From positions 1 through 44,310 of the forward strand of contig JAFAXE010000161.1 in the NCBI GenBank assembly GCA_019241305.1: a stretch of DNA of 44,310 nucleotides. The letters are read 5' to 3'. Origin of the DNA: Vulcanimicrobiota bacterium (GTDB lineage Bacteria > Vulcanimicrobiota > Vulcanimicrobiia > Vulcanimicrobiales > Vulcanimicrobiaceae). The notes beneath the pieces were generated by a model. The model did not search any database and had not been told where the DNA came from. It was given only the letters and a program-made list of their open reading frames with translations. The position numbers and the translations under genes were made by a program. Shown here piece by piece: positions 7,599 to 14,742 of the stretch (positions are counted from its first letter, which is position 1; every line of letters begins with the position of its first letter).

Positions 7599-9271
7599 CG
7601 TTCCTCAAATGGCTGGCCGCCGATCCCGAGCGCTATCTCGTCGTTAGCGCAGTCCCGCTGTTCGCTTACGCTGCGATTGCGGTCGCCGGCACATGGTCGC
7701 AGCGTGCCAACACGTGGCTTGGGACGCGCAAAGGAATCGCGTTGATCCTGGCGCTCGCGGGGGTTGTGCTCTTGGCCGCTCGCTGGCCGACGCTCTTCGT
7801 TCGCGATCCGCTGAATCAAGATGAAGCGCAAGCGCTTGCGCAGGCGATTACCGCTTTGCGCGACGCGATTCCGTGGCGCGGTTTCGATCCGAATACCTGC
7901 GGCCCACTCAACACCTACGTGCTCATGCTGCCGGCCGCTCTTGGCCTGCACTTGACGTTCTTGACGACGCGAGTCATCGCATTGCTGCTGGAGTGGGGTG
8001 CGATCGCATCGCTCTACATCTGCGCCGCGCTATGTTTCGAAGCGTCCCTCGCTCGCGTCGCGCTCGTTGCGCCGCTCGCGTTCTTTGCGCTCGTGAGGGA
8101 GGACCACTTCGTCCATTATTCCGGCGAGCATCTGTCCATTTTTCTTGGGATGCTAGCACTGGCGCTTCTGTGCGGGGCGCATCGCCGCGGCTTGCGAGCG
8201 GCGTCGCTTTTTTCCGCCGGCGTGCCCATCGGGATGATGCCGTTCGCGAAGCTGCAATCGCTGCCGCTCGCGGCCTCGACCGCCTTCGTCGCACTCGCGA
8301 TAATCGTCGTGCGGGGACAGCCCGGCGCCCGCGCAACGCTTCGCCGGCTTGCCGCCTTTGCGGCCGGCATCGTCGCCGTTCCGGTCGCGATCGTGGGGAT
8401 GACCGCAGCCGGCGGCGCGCTCCGCGATTTCTGGATCTCGTACGTGCAGACGTCCCTCGCCTACATCTTATATGAGGACCAGCCGGTGGGGTTCTTGACG
8501 GGGACGCCGGAGTTTGGACCGCTCTTCGATGTGCTGCTCGCGTTCAGCGCGATCGGCCTCATCGTTTTGGTTTGGCGTTACCGTACGATCTCGCCGCTGC
8601 AGCGCGGCGCATGTGCGGCATCCCTTGTCGTCCTCATCGGTGCCGTCTGGACCGTGTTCGCACCAAAGCGCGGCTCGCTCAACTACCTGCTCTTTGCGGT
8701 GATGCCCGCCTCAGCCGCCGCGGCGGCCGGCATCGGCGTGGCTCTGAGCGCCCTCTCGGAGCACGCGTCCCGTTTGCTTCCCGCCGTTCGCGCCGGTATA
8801 GGGATGATCGTGGTCCTCGTCGTCCTGGGAGCTATGTCGGCGTTCGACCGCCCGGCCTATCCTTATCTCGGCTCTGTCGCGAACTATTTCGACGGTTCGC
8901 CGGACGCCGTAACGCAACTCATCGCCGCGCATGTGTCTCCCGGAGAACGGATCGCGATTTGGGGCTGGCGTCCCAAGTATTATGTGACCACGTATACCGT
9001 CATGGGGACGCGAGACGCGATCACGCAATACCAGTACAGCCCAAACTTCAACCCGTACCGCAACTATTTCAGAAGCCGGTACGTGAACGACATGCTTACG
9101 AACAAGCCCGTTGCCTTTCTCGATGCCGGCTCAGACTCGTTTGATTTCGAAGGCAAGGGGCGCTTCGGCTACGAGAGCTTTCCCGAACTCGCGGAGATCG
9201 TCGATCGAGACTACCGCCTTGCCGGCGAAGCCAACGGAATCCGCCTCTTCCTGCGCCACTCCCGCTCCTAG
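7595..9271 (+). CDS. GT-C-type membrane glycosyltransferase-like protein
   Basis: This 558-residue polytopic protein has roughly 10-12 hydrophobic segments and a periplasmic-type C-terminal domain. The first extracytoplasmic loop carries NQDEAQ (Asp76, Glu77), matching the acidic pair used by GT-C transferases of the GT39/GT83 type. A GPLNTYVLMLP segment follows, resembling their downstream loop. Such enzymes move sugars from polyprenyl-phosphate carriers onto lipid or protein acceptors. The C-terminal region (about residues 440-558) has YPYLGSVANYF and IAIWGWRPKYYV, as in many uncharacterised relatives. The acceptor and sugar are unknown. It is coupled to the small membrane protein upstream and converges on 9293-10540. 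Confidence 0.75.
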   Translation: MTFLKWLAADPERYLVVSAVPLFAYAAIAVAGTWSQRANTWLGTRKGIALILALAGVVLLAARWPTLFVRDPLNQDEAQALAQAITALRDAIPWRGFDPNTCGPLNTYVLMLPAALGLHLTFLTTRVIALLLEWGAIASLYICAALCFEASLARVALVAPLAFFALVREDHFVHYSGEHLSIFLGMLALALLCGAHRRGLRAASLFSAGVPIGMMPFAKLQSLPLAASTAFVALAIIVVRGQPGARATLRRLAAFAAGIVAVPVAIVGMTAAGGALRDFWISYVQTSLAYILYEDQPVGFLTGTPEFGPLFDVLLAFSAIGLIVLVWRYRTISPLQRGACAASLVVLIGAVWTVFAPKRGSLNYLLFAVMPASAAAAAGIGVALSALSEHASRLLPAVRAGIGMIVVLVVLGAMSAFDRPAYPYLGSVANYFDGSPDAVTQLIAAHVSPGERIAIWGWRPKYYVTTYTVMGTRDAITQYQYSPNFNPYRNYFRSRYVNDMLTNKPVAFLDAGSDSFDFEGKGRFGYESFPELAEIVDRDYRLAGEANGIRLFLRHSRS

Positions 9272-9292
9272 CGCGCGCCTCCGTGTCGCTCT

Positions 9293-10540
9293 TCAGTCGC
9301 CGGTTCGAAAGAACGAGTCCCAATACCAGACGCCCCAGGTGCCGGCGAGCGCCGACCATGCGCACAAGACCGCGCCCCAAAGCGGCATGCGCTGGCGCAC
9401 GGCGAGCGCCATCAGAACGAACAAGAACGGTTCGAAATCGAGCGCGTGCCGCATCCCGAACTGGTACCAGCCGTTGAGGTAATAGAGAAAGCTGGGCCCC
9501 GCCGTCACGAAGACCGCGACCCACAGCGCAACGATGAGCTGACGCCTTGCTCGTGCCAAAAACGCTAAGATCAGTGCAGGACTCGTAAAGGTGAGGGCGA
9601 CGCCGTGCGGGTCGACTTTGAAGTACGGCCACTGCGCGACTTGCAGCCATTCGACGAACACCGGACCCTGAACGAAATACGAGTACAGCTGGTATGGTAA
9701 ATACGCCAGCTGAAACGGCGATCCCGTGGGATGCCCCCACGAGTCTTGATGGTAGTAAAGCGTGTGACCGATATCGTACGGAAGTCCCCACAGCGCTTCG
9801 TTGTACGCAATCCAAAACACCGCTCCGGCCGCTAACACGAGCGCATAGTTGCGGAGCGCACCTCGCCACGCAAATTCAGGCGTCGCTCGCCCGGCTTCGC
9901 GCGCCAACTCCCCGGAGGCGATGAGATAGGCGTATACTGGGACAGCAAGCGCGAGCGTGAACCGCGACTCGAAGGCGCACACCGCAAGGATGCCAATCAG
10001 CCATCCGCGGCGTTTGCCCGCCAGTTCAATCAGGATCAGCAGCGTACAGCCGACGGCACACACGTGCGCGAAGAACCAGACGTCGCCAAGCATTGCGCAC
10101 CACCACAGGTCGGTACCGGCAAAAAGAAACACCGTCAGCCATAGGCGCGGGACGAGCGCGACGCCCAAACGGCCCAGCAGAATCCAGCCGAAGCCAACGT
10201 CGAGTGCCCCCAGGAGCATCGCGGGAAGCGTCTGATTCGCCGCCTCGCCGTAGAAGACGGCGAGCGGTAGAACAAAGAGGACCGGGAACGGCGCATCGAC
10301 GCTGTAGTGCTTGCCATGATACTCGGCAGCATCGATGATGCGCCCAGGCCAGTCGATCCACAAATGACCGTGAAGAATGGAGTACGCGAGGCGCGAATAG
10401 TTGTTGTAACTCGTCGAACGGAAGTGTGCGGCGACGCCGATTGCGATGAGCGCCACGACGACGACGGCCATGAATGAGGCGCTGTGGCGTACCCATGGGC
10501 GCGCCGTCGCAGCGTTCCACAACGCCCTCACGCGTCGCAC
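9293..10540 (-). CDS. Polytopic membrane protein, second of a tandem paralogous pair
   Basis: This 415-residue protein with about ten hydrophobic segments is clearly homologous to its upstream neighbour at 10542-11723. Shared blocks include YNNY near the N-terminus, LHGHxWIxWPG, ANQT, GTDLWWC, GDVWF and QFGMRHALDFEPF near the C-terminus. The WPG loop follows the first helix, where GT-C transferases keep catalytic acids, but a clean acidic pair is not evident. A GT-C-like fold is therefore only a suggestion. GTG 10540 is one base after the upstream stop (TGACGTG), which argues for coupling; the frame is open further upstream but would run into the neighbour. Confidence 0.65.
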   Translation of the reverse strand: MRRVRALWNAATARPWVRHSASFMAVVVVALIAIGVAAHFRSTSYNNYSRLAYSILHGHLWIDWPGRIIDAAEYHGKHYSVDAPFPVLFVLPLAVFYGEAANQTLPAMLLGALDVGFGWILLGRLGVALVPRLWLTVFLFAGTDLWWCAMLGDVWFFAHVCAVGCTLLILIELAGKRRGWLIGILAVCAFESRFTLALAVPVYAYLIASGELAREAGRATPEFAWRGALRNYALVLAAGAVFWIAYNEALWGLPYDIGHTLYYHQDSWGHPTGSPFQLAYLPYQLYSYFVQGPVFVEWLQVAQWPYFKVDPHGVALTFTSPALILAFLARARRQLIVALWVAVFVTAGPSFLYYLNGWYQFGMRHALDFEPFLFVLMALAVRQRMPLWGAVLCAWSALAGTWGVWYWDSFFRTGD

Positions 10541-10541
10541 G

Positions 10542-11723
10542 TCAATAGGTGGGCCGGAAGAAGTTGCGCCAATACCACAAGCCCCAAAAACCGAAGAGCA
10601 CCGAGTAGGCGAGCAAGACGGTCCCCCACCCCGGCAGTTGCCGCCGCACTCCAAGCGCCATCAATACAAGAACAAACGGCTCGAAATCCAGTGCGTGCCG
10701 CATCCCAAACTGTGAGGCGCCGTTCGCGTAATAGAAAAGCAGTGGAATCCACAGCGCGGCGACCGTCGCCCACAGTGTCACAACGAGATAGCGCGGCTGG
10801 CGCGCCAAGAGCGCCAGCACCAAGGCGGGACTCGTCCAGACGAGCGCGATCCCGGCGTTCGGTGCGCTTAACCACGGATAGCCCTGCAACACGCGCGGCG
10901 GTGCGACGAAGTACGAGAACAGTTCGAACGGCAGATACTTCGGCTTGAACGGAGGACCCGTGGGATCGCCGAGGTCGTCTTGATGGTACCAGAGCGAGTA
11001 TCCAATATCGTACGGCACGTGCCAGCGCGCGAGGTTATACGCAACCCAGCCCGCCACGAACGGCACGAGGACCATGCCAAATTCGAGAGACCGCCGCACT
11101 TTTTGGGATTCAGGAGAGGCGCGCAAGGCCAAATATGCAAACACCGGCAGCGCGAGGACGAGGTTGAACCGGCATCCGGTCGCACACGACGCGAGAAGGC
11201 TGACGAGCCATGGGCGGCGTTTTCCCAGCACCTCCACCAGTGCGAGCATGGTAAAGCACACGGCCCCGGCGTGCGCGAGAAACCACACGTCGCCGTACAT
11301 CGAGCACCACCAGAGATCTGTTCCGACCATAAAGAACGCGACGAGCAGCAGCCGCGTATTCGCCGGAACGTCCAGGCGAAGCAGCGACTCCCACGCCGCA
11401 CCCACCGCGATCCCGCCAAGAAGCGCCGAAAGGATCGTTTGGTTCGCGCTGCCTCCAAAGAGGTACACGGCGGGAAGCAACAGCAGCGCGGGCAACGGCG
11501 CTTCGATGACGTAGTAGCGGTCGTGGAATTTTATGGCGTCGATCGCTTCGCCCGGCCAGCGGATCCACGTGTGACCGTGAAGCAGCGCCTGGTCGAGGAG
11601 CACGTAGTTGTTGTATGGCGATGAGCGCAGTCCGGTACTGATGAGGATCAGTACCGTCGCAATCGCGCCCACCGCGACCGACGCATACGGCGCAAGCGTC
11701 TGCACAGACCAACGTGGGCGCAC
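10542..11723 (-). CDS. Polytopic membrane protein, first of a tandem paralogous pair
   Basis: This protein has about 393 residues and about ten predicted membrane segments. It shares the whole-length pattern of its downstream paralogue, including HGHTWIRWPGEAID, GTDLWWC, GDVWFLAH and QFGMRHALDFEPF. It was not recognised as a named family. The conserved loop after the first helix and the neighbouring GT-C-like gene suggest a role in glycan or lipid transfer at the membrane, but this is inference. GTG 11723 and TTG 11729 are both possible starts and neither has a clear ribosome binding site. The start lies only about 36 bases from the divergent serA start. Confidence 0.65.
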   Translation of the reverse strand: MRPRWSVQTLAPYASVAVGAIATVLILISTGLRSSPYNNYVLLDQALLHGHTWIRWPGEAIDAIKFHDRYYVIEAPLPALLLLPAVYLFGGSANQTILSALLGGIAVGAAWESLLRLDVPANTRLLLVAFFMVGTDLWWCSMYGDVWFLAHAGAVCFTMLALVEVLGKRRPWLVSLLASCATGCRFNLVLALPVFAYLALRASPESQKVRRSLEFGMVLVPFVAGWVAYNLARWHVPYDIGYSLWYHQDDLGDPTGPPFKPKYLPFELFSYFVAPPRVLQGYPWLSAPNAGIALVWTSPALVLALLARQPRYLVVTLWATVAALWIPLLFYYANGASQFGMRHALDFEPFVLVLMALGVRRQLPGWGTVLLAYSVLFGFWGLWYWRNFFRPTY

Positions 11724-11759
11724 GGGCAAGCGGCTTTAAGCCGACGCGTCTCTAGTCCT

Positions 11760-13367
11760 ATGGCAGCCGAGGAAACGCTTCGGGTGGTCGTGGCCGAGCC
11801 GTTTGCGGAGGCGGGGATGGCCGTATTGCGGCGCGCCGGCATCGACGTCGTTCAGATGGCAGGAGCTTCGAGAGCCACACTTGCTGACGCGCTTTCCGAT
11901 GCCGACGGATTGATCGTCCGCTCCGAGACGCGCGTCGACCGTGAGCTGCTTCGTTGCGGAGCACGGCTCGCAGTCGTCGCTCGTGCCGGCGCCGGCGTCG
12001 ATGCAATCGACGTCGACGCGGCCACCGAAGCCGGCATCGTCGTCCTCAACACGCCGGGAGCCAATACGCTCGCTGCCGCCGAGCATACGTTCGCCTTGAT
12101 CCTGTCGCTCTGCCGTAACGTGCCGCAGGCGGTCGCGGATATCCGCGAGGGCCGCTGGGATCGGCGTCATCTCATCGGGAGCGAACTCGCCGAGAAAACG
12201 CTTGGCATCGTGGGGTTGGGCCGGATCGGCGGCGCGGTCGCACAACGGGCGAAGGCCTTTGGGATGCGCGTCGTTGCGACCGATCCGTTCGTTTCAGCGG
12301 CGCGTGCCGATTCCGTCGGCGCCCGGCTCGTCACGCTCGACGAACTTCTCGAGTCGAGCGACATCGTGACGCTTCACGTCCCGCTGGGACCGCAAACTTC
12401 CGGGTTGATCGGCGCGGCACAACTCGCGCGACTACGTCCGCATGCGCTGCTCGTCAATTGTGCACGAGGCGGCCTCGTAGATGAAGAGGCGCTCCTCAAG
12501 GCTTTGGATCGGCACGCGCTGCGCGGAGCTGCGCTCGACGTCGTTGCCGAAGAACCACCATCTCCCGAAAGCGCGAGTGCGCGGCTACACCGTCATCCGA
12601 AAGTGATCGCGACGCCGCACATCGGCGGCTCGACGCGCGAGGCGTTGGAGCGCGTCGCTACCGAAGTTGCCACCGACGTTGTGAACGTGCTACGGGGCGC
12701 GCCTCCGGTTGCGGCCGTGAACGCGCCCGCTTTGGCCGGACCCGGCGCGGGCATTTTGCAACCGTTCGTTCAACTGGCCTATCGCCTGGGCGTGCTGCTA
12801 CCGCAAATCTCAACGTCGCAAAACCGGGCAACGTACGTGCTGACGTTGGAAGGCCACATCGCCGAAATGGAGGCGAGCCCGCTCGAAGCGGCGTTCCTTT
12901 CTGGATTTTTGCAGGGCATATCGGATCGACGAGTGTCGATGGTCAACGCGCGCGCGATTGCACGAGAGCTGGGTATCGTCATCGACGTTCAGCGCTCGAG
13001 CGACGCCGGCGCGTTCGCATCGCGGCTGCGAGTCGCCGGCGAAGCGACGACGCTTGCCGGAACGAGCACGAACGCCGGCTTACGGCTCTTGGAATGGAAC
13101 GGTTACGAGATCGATGCCGTACCGGCCGGCGACCTCGTGGTGACGCTGCACCGCGACGTCCCGGGGATGGTTGGAAAGGTCGGGACGATCCTCGGCGACG
13201 CCCACATAAACATCTCGACCATGCAGGTATCCCGCAACGCCTTCGCGGGTGAGGCTGCGATGGTGTTGTCCGTCGATCGTACGGTGAATGCCGCGACGGC
13301 GAAGGACCTGGGATGCATCGAAGGGGTGCAGTTCGTTCGCACGCTCCGTTTGCCGGCTGCGTCATGA
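11760..13367 (+). CDS. serA: D-3-phosphoglycerate dehydrogenase
   Basis: This enzyme oxidises 3-phosphoglycerate to 3-phosphohydroxypyruvate, the first committed step of serine synthesis. It is the long form (535 residues) with all parts present. The NAD-binding motif is GLGRIG (about residues 152-157), and the catalytic residues are Arg236 (NCARGG), Glu265 (AEEP) and His287 (TPHIGGS). An intervening ASB-type domain occupies about residues 315-450. A C-terminal ACT domain (about 460-530, HRDVPGMVGKVG...HINISTMQVSR) probably binds serine for feedback inhibition. The stop overlaps the ATG of the downstream phosphatase gene (ATGA), which suggests both act in one pathway. Confidence 0.96.
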   Translation: MAAEETLRVVVAEPFAEAGMAVLRRAGIDVVQMAGASRATLADALSDADGLIVRSETRVDRELLRCGARLAVVARAGAGVDAIDVDAATEAGIVVLNTPGANTLAAAEHTFALILSLCRNVPQAVADIREGRWDRRHLIGSELAEKTLGIVGLGRIGGAVAQRAKAFGMRVVATDPFVSAARADSVGARLVTLDELLESSDIVTLHVPLGPQTSGLIGAAQLARLRPHALLVNCARGGLVDEEALLKALDRHALRGAALDVVAEEPPSPESASARLHRHPKVIATPHIGGSTREALERVATEVATDVVNVLRGAPPVAAVNAPALAGPGAGILQPFVQLAYRLGVLLPQISTSQNRATYVLTLEGHIAEMEASPLEAAFLSGFLQGISDRRVSMVNARAIARELGIVIDVQRSSDAGAFASRLRVAGEATTLAGTSTNAGLRLLEWNGYEIDAVPAGDLVVTLHRDVPGMVGKVGTILGDAHINISTMQVSRNAFAGEAAMVLSVDRTVNAATAKDLGCIEGVQFVRTLRLPAAS

Positions 13368-14017
13368 GCACAACGCTTGCCATTGTCCGTCACGGCGAGA
13401 CGACGTGGAACCTTGAGGGCCGCTACCAGGGCCGCCTCGAGTCTCCACTTTCCCCACTCGGCATCGAACAGGCTCGCGCGCTCGCCCAGTACTTTGCGAC
13501 GTGCGGCGAGCGGGGCGAGCCGGCGCCGCAGCAGATCTTTTCCAGTCCGCTACGACGGTGCCGCGAAACTGCGGACGCTGTTGCGCAAACGCTGTCGCTC
13601 AACGTCACCGTCGACGCGCGCCTCATCGAGATTGGCCACGGCACGTGGCAAGGCCGATACCGCGACGAGATCGCGGCGAACGATCCCGAACGCTATTGGT
13701 CGTGGCGGAACACACCCGAACGCGTACGGTTCGAGAACGGTGAATCACTGCACGATGTCGAAGCGCGGTGGCGCTCCTTCGCGCACGACGTTGTTGCGCA
13801 TCCCGTCGGCGCGCTCGTCGTGACCCATGACGCGCTCTGCCGCGTTGCACTGTTGCAAGCGATGGACCGCGACCTCGCCGAATTCTGGAAGGTCCATGTC
13901 GAGAACGGTGCGTTCTCGCGTCTTGCAATAAAGCATGACGGGCTCATCGCACTGGAAGAATGCCATTCCTCTCACCTCGCAGCACTTCGCGCACCCTTGG
14001 AACGCCAGGCACTGTAG
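13364..14017 (+). CDS. Histidine phosphatase family protein, possible phosphoserine phosphatase
   Basis: This 217-residue cobalamin-phosphatase/phosphoglycerate mutase-type enzyme has the phospho-acceptor motif RHGET at residues 9-13 (His10). A second conserved block is SSPLRRCRETA, and the general-base/His region is VVTHDALCR. It hydrolyses a phosphomonoester. Translation is coupled to serA by an ATGA overlap. Metal-independent phosphoserine phosphatases of this superfamily are known (Hydrogenobacter PspA/PspB, cyanobacteria), so conversion of phosphoserine to serine is the most economical guess. Alternatives are alpha-ribazole phosphatase (CobC) or a broad sugar-phosphate phosphatase. ATG 13364 is chosen because RHG falls at the expected distance from the N-terminus. 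Confidence 0.85.
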   Translation: MSTTLAIVRHGETTWNLEGRYQGRLESPLSPLGIEQARALAQYFATCGERGEPAPQQIFSSPLRRCRETADAVAQTLSLNVTVDARLIEIGHGTWQGRYRDEIAANDPERYWSWRNTPERVRFENGESLHDVEARWRSFAHDVVAHPVGALVVTHDALCRVALLQAMDRDLAEFWKVHVENGAFSRLAIKHDGLIALEECHSSHLAALRAPLERQAL

Positions 14018-14025
14018 CGCGCTCG

Positions 14026-14742
14026 TTAGCGTATGGGCGTCGAAAGGCCACGCGGCTCGGAAAACGTCGAATTTGGAAGTGACGCTGGAAAATCGTAATT
14101 GTGGAACGTGAGCCGCTCCCGCGCGATCTTTCCGGCGATCCGGACGCTCGCGGTGGCTTGCGCGACGACCCAATACTTGTCTTGTCGCCAGAAGGTCAGC
14201 GTGCCGTGTCCACGCACATCGCCGGATACGGTCGAGTACGCAATGAGCCGTGGCAAGAAATGCACACCTTCGATCGCGACGCCCACGACCTGATACGCCC
14301 CGGCGCTCTCTGCATGCGGAGCCGTCTTAAAGACGTAGTCGATGACTGCGCCATCGCGATGCGTCCCGACGTAGGTAAAATCGTAATCCCGTAGACGCGG
14401 CGCGAGCGTGACGACATTGTAGCGGTTCACGCGGTCACGGATGATCCGGATCGATGGCATGGGCAACGGCTGGCCATCGACACTCAGGATCTCATCGCGC
14501 TCGTCCAGCGCGCTGCGGTAGACACGATGCGTTTGCGAGAGGTTGTGCGGGCCGACCTGTTCGACGGCGTATTCGAACCGCATTATCTTAGGGGTTCTCA
14601 AGCCTTCCATGGCGCGTTCGTATCGCGCGAGCACCGTGGTCGAGCTCAGAAGGACGACCGCTTGTCGCTCTGCGGCTTCTGCGCGCTGGCTGAAAATGAA
14701 CGCAACGAGCGCGAACGCGCAGGCGGCGGTGCGCGGGCTCAC
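14026..14742 (-). CDS. Secreted protein of unknown function
   Basis: This 238-residue protein was not recognised. It starts with an arginine-containing N-region and a hydrophobic stretch ending RAEA-AE, consistent with a Sec signal peptide cleaved near residue 23. The mature part is rich in beta-strand-like alternation and Tyr/Arg (for example RVNRYNVVTLAPRLRDYDFTY), and could be a LolA/LppX-like or beta-sandwich periplasmic protein; this is only an impression. The GTG start overlaps the alaS stop as GTGA, so it is probably the last gene of the long minus-strand run. It converges on the phosphatase gene with eight bases between stops. Confidence 0.7.
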   Translation of the reverse strand: MSPRTAACAFALVAFIFSQRAEAAERQAVVLLSSTTVLARYERAMEGLRTPKIMRFEYAVEQVGPHNLSQTHRVYRSALDERDEILSVDGQPLPMPSIRIIRDRVNRYNVVTLAPRLRDYDFTYVGTHRDGAVIDYVFKTAPHAESAGAYQVVGVAIEGVHFLPRLIAYSTVSGDVRGHGTLTFWRQDKYWVVAQATASVRIAGKIARERLTFHNYDFPASLPNSTFSEPRGLSTPIR

